From: Macrocystis pyrifera
Taxonomy: Eukaryota > Sar > Phaeophyceae > Laminariales > Laminariaceae
Reading direction: 5' to 3'
Assembly (NCBI GenBank): GCA_031763025.1
Contig: JASSKH010000006.1
Coordinates: forward strand, 10,351,691-10,415,690
DNA length: 64,000 bases
The translations under genes were made by a program, and so were the position numbers. Of the stretch, positions 55,069 through 63,845 are shown one piece after another. The notes under the pieces are model-generated. The model saw only the letters and a list, made by a program, of their open reading frames with translations. It was not told the origin of the DNA and did not search any database. How positions within the stretch are numbered: the stretch's first letter is position 1; every line of letters starts with the position of its first letter.

Positions 55069-56865
55069 AAGGGAAACCGCGGTAGAAGAGAGTAGCAGAG
55101 AGACCGCAGATAGGGTAGCAAAGTACCAGGCCGACTAATAGGTTGGGCGTTTCTTTGCTACTCGCACCGCCAACTGCTGCGGCCGTTCGGTATGCATTTT
55201 GATTTTTTTCCCTTCTTATCCTTATGAAAGAAGTACTACATAGTGGGTGGGTGACGAGCGTATTTTGGCCCACTCACTATTGCTCTTTTTACTTAGTTAA
55301 GTGTTCACCGGGATGCATAGTCCCCTTTTTCCTTCTCGTATCTTTCCCCTTGCACGTCCCTTTTGGCTCATGCTTGGGGTAAGTATGTATGTGTCTGAGC
55401 TTTGGCTTCCCATTTTATTTATTTATTTGGGATTCTTCTCCTTTTCTTTTTCTTTTTCTTGTTCTTTTTCGGTTTGTTTTTTTCGTTGCTTCTCTTTCTT
55501 TATGGTGTATTTTGGTTGCTGGCGTATGTATGTATGTTGTGTCGGCCGCACCTAGTGCGAAGGCATGGTATTACGTAGGCTATTAATGCATTACGGTGTG
55601 TTATCTCTGTGTCGTAGTCTGTGACCACAGAGCTCGTATCTTTCTAGGGTGAAGAATCAGCACGGACACTGGGCTTGCTGGATGTCGACGAGTAGAAGAA
55701 CGGTTTAATGTGAAGAACACACACACACACACACAGTTGGGCACAAGGATTCATCACATACACCTCTTCCTGCTGTACTCGTGTCGATGCTCAACCAGAG
55801 CCCTCGACCAGTCAACCATAAAACAGACAGACGTCATAGTCCTACAGCAGTACGTCTACAGAAAAACTTCAGTGAGGGAAGCTATACGTATACGTCTGTT
55901 CATCTCATTTCATTTCCAGTATTCCCAAATAAATCTGAATCTCCAATGTTCGCAGATTCTCTCCTACTCTCAAATCGATACACAATCAAGTTAAAAACGA
56001 AAATCACCACAGCAGTCAATCAACAAAGCCAAACGTGCCTGGTGCGGACGTAAGTCCCTGCCGGTGGCGCCTCGATCCCTTCTCTTTTCTCCTCTCTCTT
56101 ATGGCACCGCATCCCGAACCGATGATGATGCAGACTCCTCCCCCTGCGCCCATCTTCACGCTCTCCCTCGACTCCTTCCTCGGGGGCAACGTCCCCCCCA
56201 TCAACCACCTGCGGGCGTGGTGCTTCAGCAGTCCAGGCGGATTCTGCCAGAACGCTTTCAGCGTCGCTCCCGCGGTCTCCACGTCTCCACCGTCCCTCCC
56301 GGCTCCAGCCGGCCAAACTCTCTCTTTCATATAAAAATATACGTTCTACATTTATGTCGCCAGCGCGCAGCGAACCCACAGGTTCAGGCAGATGCCTGAC
56401 TATCCCGGGGTGTTGCAGCAGCGACGGTTACGCGGCGGTCGACACGACGGCGGCGGTAACGGTGCTTACTGCATGCGCTTCATCGTCGCAACAAAAGTGC
56501 AGCAATCCTCTGACTACCGACGTTGCTGACGGTGCTGCTGGAGCTGCTGCTGTCCCTGCAACTACTACTCTCCAGCGCCTTCGCCACCAGTGCCAAGCGA
56601 TTCTACCAGGTCCGGCTCAAAACTTGGCCCCGCTGGGATCGCTGCTGCTCTCCTGGTGCGGCATCTCCTCACTCTTCTCACACACACGTCCTTTCCTCCA
56701 GGACCTCTATTTTCTTCTCCATCTCCTCTATGGTCTTTTCACTCTCCACGCTGGCTTCTTGACTGGGCATGTCCTCGAAACTAGGCATGCCGAAGCAGGT
56801 TCCCACCTCTCTAGGTTGACCTTGGCTACGCTTGCCAATAGAAGATCGCCGGACTCTCACTAGTG
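55069..56865. other. Right interior of the LTR-flanked element
   Basis: Contains repeat D copy 2, an AC run and minus-strand segments with coding-like composition: 56,860-56,678 reads ASVESEKTIEEMEKKIEVLE (coiled coil), and about 56,330-56,040 is Glu/Gly/Arg-rich. These may be pieces of a captured gene or an unrecognised gag, but they have no joined frame. Confidence 0.4.
55605..55735 (+). repeat. Dispersed repeat D, copy 2, ending in (AC)n
   Basis: TCGTAGTCTGTGACCACAGA, GTGAAGAATCAGCACGGACA and GCTGGATGTCGACGAGTAGA match 30,788-30,905. Then ~20 bp of AC repeat. Confidence 0.7.
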
Positions 56866-57142
56866 TGTTGATTGATCTCTAAAGGTATAGGCGCAGCTGG
56901 CGCGGGAACGCGTGGCTGACTCCAGACATGACACGGAACTCCTCCTATATTACATCCGAGCTGTCGAGTGACAGCTCATGCATCGTATGCAGATTATTAT
57001 TCAACATGACGCGGGAATAAACCTCCCGTTTATCCCCCCGAATATCCGACTAAATATCCCTCTCCTATAATCCTATGTCAATATATGGAACTCCCTAATA
57101 TTAGATGTAACGTCTCCGTCGTGTTTCTGAGCACAATCAATA
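56866..57142. repeat. Right LTR-like direct repeat
   Basis: Identical to 52054-52330 by eye. It is followed by the second GAAGA and then the host sequence (TCTCTCTTGGGAAG). Confidence 0.85.
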
Positions 57143-57147
57143 GAAGA

Positions 57148-57322
57148 TCTCTCTTGGGAAGTGATACCCTGATCCAAATCTGTATCAACTTATTGCTGCG
57201 CAGAACAGGAGGCCATTTGCGAACTGAAGTATGTTGATACAATAATGGGCCAGGCTCTCACGTCGCAAGCGAGACCTTCAGACACAGACGACCTATGTAT
57301 ATATATATATAGCCCTCAAACT
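57148..57322. other. Host sequence between two mobile elements
   Basis: 175 bp that continue the interrupted small gene's 3' flank (stop shortly after 57,148, then probable 3' UTR). It contains a (TA)n run at about 57,296-57,312 right beside the truncated integrase end. Confidence 0.5.
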
Positions 57323-58720
57323 TTATAGTGCTGCCCAGTTGCTTTGATCTATCGTGCTATGCATGGCCAGCATGTTGTGCATGGTGGAGTGTACGCGTTC
57401 TGATACTGAATTGCCCTGAGGTCGATACGGAGTCGTTCGGGTCTTTTTGTATCCGAGAATCTGTTGCAGCTGGTATATTACCTTGTTTTCAAATTCGGGG
57501 CCTTGATCTGAGTGCAAGGTCTCTGGTGGGCCGAAGATGCTAATTATTCGTTCGATGATAGCCCGGGCTACTGTGTCGGCCGCCTTATCACGTACCGGCA
57601 ACAGCACTGCAAAACGTGTCAGATGGTCCATCATCGAGAGAACATATTTGCATTCGATCCCTGCGGCTGAAGTTGATACCGATTTGTACTCTACCAAGTC
57701 AACCGATATTCTTTGGAACGGTCGTTCGACAGGCAAATGGCCTGTTGGGAGTTTGGGTCTGACGTGTGCTGTTTTTCGTCGTTGGCAAGCTTGGCATTTT
57801 TCGCACCACTCTCGCACGTCGCGGCTTATAGTGGGCCACCAATATTTCTGGCGGATTTTATCGTAAGTCGGTCTGGATGCGAGGTGTCCTCCTGACATGA
57901 CGTGGTCGTGGTAAGCGTGCAGAATTAGACCGACAAGGGCTTCTGGTACTACCAACTGATCGCGGAATGTGCTTCTTTTTCGAAGGTGTCCCGGAAGATA
58001 CGATTTGAATAACATTCCGTCTTGTACTGAATAGTATGACATGGTTGCTTTCGTTTCTTTCTCGGGTAAGGGCGCGTCTGCGTGCTGAATGTAGTCAATG
58101 TACGGACCGTACTCTGCTGCTTGAGCCGAGCGGAGTTTTTCTCGATCGACGGACATGAAAACATTGGTTGCGCTCGCGAATACTGACTTCACACTAAAAA
58201 GCTCTCTATCGCTGTGTACTGGTTCTAGGTTAGCCAGTTTGTCGGCGGAAACCTGATAAGGGCGGGGAGTTCGCGCTGTTTGTAGTTTCGGGTCATCTGG
58301 TACATTCCGGCAAATGGGTGCAAGGGACGGCTCAGCGATCTCTTGCTGATGCTCAAACGCAAACATTCGTGAAAGCGTGTCCGGCACGACATGTAGCTTG
58401 CCGGGTTTGTGTTGGACGGTGAAATCATACGATTGTAATGCGATCGCCCAGCGTGTTAACATGTTCGATGTGTCTTGCATTGAGTACAGGTACCGTAGTG
58501 CCGCGTGATCCGTCACACATACAAAGTGTCGTCCCCATAAATAGGGCCGCCAGTGCTGTATTGCCAACACAACAGCGTAACATTCTTTGAGTGTAGCGGA
58601 GTAGTGGCGTTGGCTGTCATTGAAGCGTTGACTAAAGTATGCGATTATTACGAGGTCATCGCCTTTCTGCTGGGCGAGGAATGCTCCCGCGCCTGCCTCT
58701 GAAGCGTCCGGGGAACTGCA
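57323..58720 (-). CDS. pol: Pol: RNase H and integrase, C-terminally truncated
   Basis: In a frame different from the RT. RNase H begins at about 58,715 (DASEAGAGAFLAQQKGDDLV) with LKECYAVVLAIQHWRPYLWG and DHAALRYL. The integrase HHCC finger is AYHDHVMSGGHLASRPTYDK ... CEKCQACQRR. The catalytic core shows the three acidic residues in SVDLVEYKS, LHSDQGPEFE and NSVSERVHS. It stops in NWAAL just after the core, so the integrase C-terminal domain is missing. Confidence 0.85.
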   Translation of the reverse strand, partial: CSSPDASEAGAGAFLAQQKGDDLVIIAYFSQRFNDSQRHYSATLKECYAVVLAIQHWRPYLWGRHFVCVTDHAALRYLYSMQDTSNMLTRWAIALQSYDFTVQHKPGKLHVVPDTLSRMFAFEHQQEIAEPSLAPICRNVPDDPKLQTARTPRPYQVSADKLANLEPVHSDRELFSVKSVFASATNVFMSVDREKLRSAQAAEYGPYIDYIQHADAPLPEKETKATMSYYSVQDGMLFKSYLPGHLRKRSTFRDQLVVPEALVGLILHAYHDHVMSGGHLASRPTYDKIRQKYWWPTISRDVREWCEKCQACQRRKTAHVRPKLPTGHLPVERPFQRISVDLVEYKSVSTSAAGIECKYVLSMMDHLTRFAVLLPVRDKAADTVARAIIERIISIFGPPETLHSDQGPEFENKVIYQLQQILGYKKTRTTPYRPQGNSVSERVHSTMHNMLAMHSTIDQSNWAAL

Positions 58721-61088
58721 GCACGGGCGCCTGGGTGAGTAATTGTTTCACTGTTGCGTACGCCTGGTCGTGTTCTGGGTTCCAACGTTTAGCTACCTCC
58801 TTGACGGCCTCTTTCTTTGTGAGGGCTACCAGGGGTGCGATGACACTAGCCAAGTTAGGTATGAACTTGCGGACAAAGTTGACCATTCCAAGTACTGACC
58901 GCAACTCTTTAATGGTTTTAGGCGTCGGTAGGTCAACTATAGCTTTTACGCGATCCTCACCAATCCGAATCCCGTCAGCGGTCAGTATGTGTCCCAAGTA
59001 TTTAACCTCTCGGGGTCCAAACTGTACTTTCGATGGTTTCAGGGTGAGGCCGGCGGCTTGCAATGCTTTGAACATGTTTTCTAGCAGTTGTAGGTGGCCC
59101 TCCCAGGTTGATGAACAACATATACAGTCATCCATATATACCAAGAGACCACTTTTCGGACCAAAGTGTGCAAAAGCTAATGACATTACTCGCGAGAACA
59201 GAAACGGCGCGTTAGCTATACCAAAGGGTAGGCGTTTGAAGACCCACTTTCCATTCTGCGTGACAAAAGCAGTTTTATCTTGTTCGCTAGCTGCTACTGG
59301 TATTTGATGATCCGCATTTTGTACGTCGCATATGGTTATATAGCGTGCTCCTCCGACCGTGTCAAGATGGCTTTCTAAGTTGGGCATAGGCCATGACTTT
59401 TTGATCAGATTTTTATTTATGGTCGACCTGTAATCTACGCAGAACCGAGGGGTGCCGTCTGATTTTGCGACAGTAGTTACTGCGAAACCCCAGGGACTAG
59501 GGCGCTGTTCAATGATTCCATCTTTTTCCATTTGGTTCACGCACTTGTCGATAGTCTCCTGTACGCGTGGGTTTGCCCGGTACGGAGTTCTATCTACAGG
59601 ACGTGTTCCAGGTTCAAGGGGAAACGTTGCTTCGGCTAGGGTGCATTTACCTAGCTCTTGTGGTGACAGAGAAAAAACGCTTCGATATTTGGTGCATAAC
59701 TCCAGTACTTGTGCGCATTCGCCAGGTGTGAACGTGGTCTTATCAAACGCTGTAGTAAGTGCTGCACGGAGTTCGTTGCGTGAAGATTCTACTGTCCTGC
59801 TGTTGGTCTGAATTGCACTGGTTGTGTTGCTCAAGGCTACTGATACGGGTGTAATATGTCCGAGCAATGTCTTCCGTTTCACGTATACGTATTGGTGGGA
59901 CGGGTTCGCGATTTGGACGACTGCTGTTCTATCAGTGGTCGACCAGTGGCACACTGTACGAGCAACTATCATAAATTGAAAGGCTTCGGGTACAGCAGAA
60001 GATTCGATGTCCTCGACCGTGACGATCAGTGGTTCAATTAGTGCAGCAGTGGTTTTGGTCGGTGCTGTCATCGATTCTACTTGTACTGTCATCTCACTCT
60101 GAGGGGGGATGCAGCATTTGTTTTTCAAAAACACCGGTACGGGTTCGACATTATTATTAATTGAGACCACGGAGCACTGAGCTGTCGCAGTGTTCTCGGG
60201 GTGTGTCGTAGCATTCACTCTACGGTGAAATGCTTTTATTTTGACTTGAGATGTTTTGAATGACAATTGCTCTGTACTCCAATCGAGCACGCCGCCGAAG
60301 GCGTTCATGATAGAATTATCGAGTAGCATAATGTCTGGCCCTAGAGAGGGCAATACAAACGCCTCGACTGGTAGGGTAATATCTCCTAGCGTCAGTTCAA
60401 AGCGAACGTATCCTAAAATTTTGAGAGGTGGACCATCAGCACTGCTGAGGTTGATCGCTCCGGCTGGCACTGCAAAAATTTCAGTGTCTTTCATTGTGGG
60501 ATGTGTCTGGACGAAGTTAACAGAAATGCACGGTACATCGGTTGCTGTGTCAATGGTGACATTGTGCGCAGGATGATTATTGACTCTGGCGTTTACTCGT
60601 ACGCGTTTCGACGACGAGCTTAAAGCGGTGGGATATTTTGGATACCCACTCATAGCCGACGCATGGAAAGCATCAAAGTGCTTTTCCCGGTTAGCGTCGC
60701 ATGATAAAAAACCCTGATGATGATTTTTTTTCTCATTATTGCGGTTCACAGCAGAAACATACAAGGCTTGCGGTACCATGGAAGGTGAAAACGTAACACT
60801 TTGACGCTGACTACTCTTCTCGACTCTGCTTGTTATTTCTACGGTGTGTCCCACTCCATGCTGTACTGCTGAGACACTCGGAACCTGCTGCTTATTCAAT
60901 AAGTCTGTTACAGTATTCGACTGGTTGCCTGCATGTACGTGTTGTGCACAGGTGTTCGCCAGAGGGGTGGCTATCGTTTTGCGGCCACTTTTATCCCTCC
61001 TCTTATCACTAGGTCTACCGACGCTGGCTACGGTTACGCTAGCTGCTTGCGCTATCGTTTGCCCCGCGAGCTCGGTGGTCCTAGCCAA
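58656..61088 (-). CDS. pol: Pol: protease and reverse transcriptase
   Basis: An 810-codon open frame, in the same frame as gag and separated from it by one TGA. The protease centre is TIDTATDVPCIS (DTA in place of the common DTG/DSG) with the later ALPSLGPDIMLLD-like flap region. RT motifs follow: WGFAVTTVAKSDGTPRFCVD, RLPFGIANAPFLF and the catalytic VYMDDCICCS, then LTLKPSKVQFGPREVKYLGH. The frame ends abnormally at 58,656, where RNase H should begin, because of a short deletion and frame change. No ATG start is evident near 61,088, which supports read-through from gag. Confidence 0.9.
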   Translation of the reverse strand: MARTTELAGQTIAQAASVTVASVGRPSDKRRDKSGRKTIATPLANTCAQHVHAGNQSNTVTDLLNKQQVPSVSAVQHGVGHTVEITSRVEKSSQRQSVTFSPSMVPQALYVSAVNRNNEKKNHHQGFLSCDANREKHFDAFHASAMSGYPKYPTALSSSSKRVRVNARVNNHPAHNVTIDTATDVPCISVNFVQTHPTMKDTEIFAVPAGAINLSSADGPPLKILGYVRFELTLGDITLPVEAFVLPSLGPDIMLLDNSIMNAFGGVLDWSTEQLSFKTSQVKIKAFHRRVNATTHPENTATAQCSVVSINNNVEPVPVFLKNKCCIPPQSEMTVQVESMTAPTKTTAALIEPLIVTVEDIESSAVPEAFQFMIVARTVCHWSTTDRTAVVQIANPSHQYVYVKRKTLLGHITPVSVALSNTTSAIQTNSRTVESSRNELRAALTTAFDKTTFTPGECAQVLELCTKYRSVFSLSPQELGKCTLAEATFPLEPGTRPVDRTPYRANPRVQETIDKCVNQMEKDGIIEQRPSPWGFAVTTVAKSDGTPRFCVDYRSTINKNLIKKSWPMPNLESHLDTVGGARYITICDVQNADHQIPVAASEQDKTAFVTQNGKWVFKRLPFGIANAPFLFSRVMSLAFAHFGPKSGLLVYMDDCICCSSTWEGHLQLLENMFKALQAAGLTLKPSKVQFGPREVKYLGHILTADGIRIGEDRVKAIVDLPTPKTIKELRSVLGMVNFVRKFIPNLASVIAPLVALTKKEAVKEVAKRWNPEHDQAYATVKQLLTQAPVLQFPGRFRGRRGSIPRPAERR

Positions 61089-61133
61089 CCTACTCCCCGA
61101 ACCGGTTTGAGGAAAAAACCGGCGCGGGCCTCC

Positions 61134-62987
61134 TCATTTATCTTTCTTACTGACTACCCACCCCTTCTCCTCATGCGCCTTAGCCAAACGGCACTCGGGG
61201 CGCGAGTGGGAGGTTCGGTGCCGACACATAGGGTAGTCGCATTCGGCCCCCGCCGCTACCGTAGCGTGACGGGACTTAGAGCGGTCTACGCTCACCGACC
61301 TGCCGCGCTTCTCGGCCGAGCCGCGGGTGTCTTTTGCAAAGGTGACCCGTTGGGCTCGCCCTCGCCCTGCTGTCAAGTTGGACACGATGGCTTTCTCGAT
61401 GTTTGCCATCGAGGTAATCAACTGTCGATCAGGTCCAGGGGAGGCACCGGTGACAGCGGATGCGTACGTAGTCGGAGGTGGGGTGGGGGTTTCGCGTAAG
61501 GCGTTCGTCTCGTGTTTTTTAGCCCGAGTACGAGATGCTTGGAATGTGAGGGAGGGGTCTTCACGGATGAGTTCAACTCGTATCGGGGGAATCAAGCCGT
61601 TTTCGAAGGTAGCCATCAGTGAGGTTTGCCACGCGTGCTTGTACGGCGAGACGTTAGGGGGAGCGGTGCGTTTGGCTTCAGCCAAGAGTCGTGCATAAGC
61701 TTGAGTTACTCTCAGTCCGTAAGAGTCGACAGATTCACTACTCCCTTGCTTGAGGTTAGCGATGGTGCGAGCGAGCAAGACGATGCGGTTGACTGGGCTG
61801 AACAAATTTGTGAAGGCGTTGGTCCAGTCACGGTAAGAGCGGGGGGCTCGGATTTCGAGAGCGTCCTCATCATTGGTTAGTTCGGCCAGTTCTTTGTCGG
61901 TTCGCCACTCTAAGGTCTCGCATTGCAGCTGCTGCATGGTGGTGGCTGCTTCACCGCTGACTAGGAGGGGGAGGTACTTGACTGCGTGGTGGTCTATAGT
62001 TGCGTCCGGTGTATTGTCAGGTGAGTGTAAGCGGATGCGAGAGCGGAAGAGTGCCATGATTTCGGGCACGTCTTCCGAGGGTGATCCGACCAGTTTCAGT
62101 GAAGGCGGAAGGTCTGTCTTTTTGATGGAAAACTTTCCGTGATCAATCGGCTGAGTCGAGATTCTAGTTGACTGGCTATTACTAGTCTCTTCACTTACAG
62201 CAGAGGGTGTACGTGCTGGTTGCGTCACGAAGGAAGTTGCAGGTGGGGCTACAGCAGAGGATGTACGTACTGGTTGCTGCGAGGGAGCGCTGGTGGGTGG
62301 GGACACAGCAGAGGACGTACGTGCTGCTTGCGTTACAGCAGAGGGTGTACGTGCTGCGGGCAAGGGCTGGCTAGATGGGTCGGGGGGGGAGTGGCTGCTG
62401 CTGTCAGAACTGCTCGACCGCTGAATCGGGGTGGCCTCGTCAGTTTGTGTGGTTGCGGCCCCGGCGAAAGCTACATCGAGATTCTGTGTGGGCAATACCG
62501 AGACTCCTCTCACCTCTCCCATCTGGGCAGCTATCGAGGTAATCAACTCTCCCATCTGGGCAGCTGTAGGTCCGTCCACGGAGCGTGCGTTCGTCGGCAT
62601 GACCAGTTGCAGCACCCAGGCTGGCGGAGTGGTGCCGTTTAACATGCAGCGTCGAAGGCACGCTGCTGTTTCCAGGCGAACGGGGTCACCGGGGGGATAA
62701 GGGTTCGGTCCCGCCAGAACGTCCTCCGCCAGTCCGGAGGCTGAGGCGGTCTCCTCAACGGGTCGTTCTTGGTGACTGCCGGGGTCGCTAGACCCCTCGT
62801 CGCCGAGGCTGGGGCTGGGCTCCTCGGCTGCCGGCTCCTCGGCTGCAGGCTCCGTTGCGGCAAGGTCCCCGTCGGCGGACGCTAGATCGTCGTAGAAATT
62901 GGCGTCCGTGTCTCTGATGGAGGCCGCTTCAGCCGCCAGGCGTGTCTTCGTCCGCTGCTTCTTCGATCTACCTCCTGAGCGTGGCAT
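61134..62987 (-). CDS. gag: Gag-like protein of the gypsy element
   Basis: 617 codons ending in TGA. N-terminal basic patch (RSKKQRTKTR), an acidic Ala/Glu/Pro region, Ser/Thr-rich repeats with VRTSSAV-like units, a helical capsid-like middle (LVSGEAATTMQQLQCETLEW, FTNLFSPVNRIVLLARTIAN) and a C-terminal Cys/His cluster CDYPMCRHRTSHSRPEC (C-x4-C-x5-H-x4-C, a variant zinc knuckle). Start ATG at 62,987 chosen as the first in frame. It packages element RNA into virus-like particles in this family. Confidence 0.85.
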   Translation of the reverse strand: MPRSGGRSKKQRTKTRLAAEAASIRDTDANFYDDLASADGDLAATEPAAEEPAAEEPSPSLGDEGSSDPGSHQERPVEETASASGLAEDVLAGPNPYPPGDPVRLETAACLRRCMLNGTTPPAWVLQLVMPTNARSVDGPTAAQMGELITSIAAQMGEVRGVSVLPTQNLDVAFAGAATTQTDEATPIQRSSSSDSSSHSPPDPSSQPLPAARTPSAVTQAARTSSAVSPPTSAPSQQPVRTSSAVAPPATSFVTQPARTPSAVSEETSNSQSTRISTQPIDHGKFSIKKTDLPPSLKLVGSPSEDVPEIMALFRSRIRLHSPDNTPDATIDHHAVKYLPLLVSGEAATTMQQLQCETLEWRTDKELAELTNDEDALEIRAPRSYRDWTNAFTNLFSPVNRIVLLARTIANLKQGSSESVDSYGLRVTQAYARLLAEAKRTAPPNVSPYKHAWQTSLMATFENGLIPPIRVELIREDPSLTFQASRTRAKKHETNALRETPTPPPTTYASAVTGASPGPDRQLITSMANIEKAIVSNLTAGRGRAQRVTFAKDTRGSAEKRGRSVSVDRSKSRHATVAAGAECDYPMCRHRTSHSRPECRLAKAHEEKGWVVSKKDK

Positions 62988-63041
62988 TTTCCAAAACCAA
63001 GGTGGTCAACATTTTAATGTTGACCACCTTGGTTTTGGAAA

Positions 63042-63803
63042 ATGCCACGCTCAGGAGGTAGATCGAAGAAGCAGCGGACGAAGACACGCCTGGCGGCTGA
63101 AGCGGCCTCCATCAGAGACACGGACGCCAATTTCTACGACGATCTAGCGTCCGCCGACGGGGACCTTGCCGCAACGGAGCCTGCAGCCGAGGAGCCGGCA
63201 GCCGAGGAGCCCAGCCCCAGCCTCGGCGACGAGGGGTCTAGCGACCCCGGCAGTCACCAAGAACGACCCGTTGAGGAGACCGCCTCAGCCTCCGGACTGG
63301 CGGAGGACGTTCTGGCGGGACCGAACCCTTATCCCCCCGGTGACCCCGTTCGCCTGGAAACAGCAGCGTGCCTTCGACGCTGCATGTTAAACGGCACCAC
63401 TCCGCCAGCCTGGGTGCTGCAACTGGTCATGCCGACGAACGCACGCTCCGTGGACGGACCTACAGCTGCCCAGATGGGAGAGTTGATTACCTCGACAGCT
63501 GCCCAGATGGGAGAGTTGATTACCTCGATGGCAAACATCGAGAAAGCCATTGTGTCCAACTTGACAGCAGGGCGAGGGCGAGCCCAACGGATCACCTTTG
63601 CAAAAGACACCCGCGGCTCGGCCGAGAAGCGCGGCAGGTCGGTGAGCGTAGACCGCTCTAAGTCCCGTCACGCTACGGTAGCGGCGGGGGCCGAATGCGA
63701 CTACCCTATGTGTCGGCACCGAACCTCCCACTCGCGCCCCGAGTGCCGTTTGGCTAAGGCGCATGAGGAGAAGGGGTGGGTAGTCAGTAAGAAAGATAAA
63801 TGA
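63042..63803 (+). CDS. gag: Internally deleted gag of the second gypsy copy
   Basis: 253 codons. The first ~165 residues equal the left copy's gag. A repeat of the AAQMGELITS segment marks the deletion junction at about 63,500, after which the C-terminal region with the same Cys/His cluster resumes in frame. The capsid-like middle (~364 residues) is gone. The deletion falls between near-identical CAGATGGGAGAGTTGATTAC units, so recombination between them is a likely cause. Confidence 0.85.
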   Translation: MPRSGGRSKKQRTKTRLAAEAASIRDTDANFYDDLASADGDLAATEPAAEEPAAEEPSPSLGDEGSSDPGSHQERPVEETASASGLAEDVLAGPNPYPPGDPVRLETAACLRRCMLNGTTPPAWVLQLVMPTNARSVDGPTAAQMGELITSTAAQMGELITSMANIEKAIVSNLTAGRGRAQRITFAKDTRGSAEKRGRSVSVDRSKSRHATVAAGAECDYPMCRHRTSHSRPECRLAKAHEEKGWVVSKKDK

Positions 63804-63845
63804 GGAGGCCCGCGCCGGTTTCCTCAAACCGGTTCGGGGAGTAGG

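Larger units (their letters stand above)
52054..57142. mobile_element. 5.1-kb LTR-flanked element with 5-bp target duplication
   Basis: Direct repeats 52054-52330 and 56866-57142 are each 277 bp and identical as far as I can read. They begin TGTTGATTGATC and end CACAATCAATA, so the termini are short inverted repeats (TTGATTG/CAATCAA). The 5 bp before the left copy (52049-52053, GAAGA) equal the 5 bp after the right copy (57143-57147), as expected of a target-site duplication. I see no clear primer-binding site or polypurine tract and no gag, protease or integrase. The only recognisable gene inside is a non-LTR-type reverse transcriptase. Identical repeats argue for recent insertion. Confidence 0.8.
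57323..63014 (-). mobile_element. Ty3/gypsy-type retrotransposon, truncated, left arm of a palindrome
   Basis: Reads from 63,014 leftward: gag, then protease-RT, then RNase H and integrase. No LTR is visible at either end. The 5' side stops 27 bp before the gag ATG at the palindrome centre, and the 3' side stops inside integrase near 57,323. The protein order (RT before integrase) assigns it to Ty3/gypsy. One frame break separates RT from RNase H. Confidence 0.9.
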
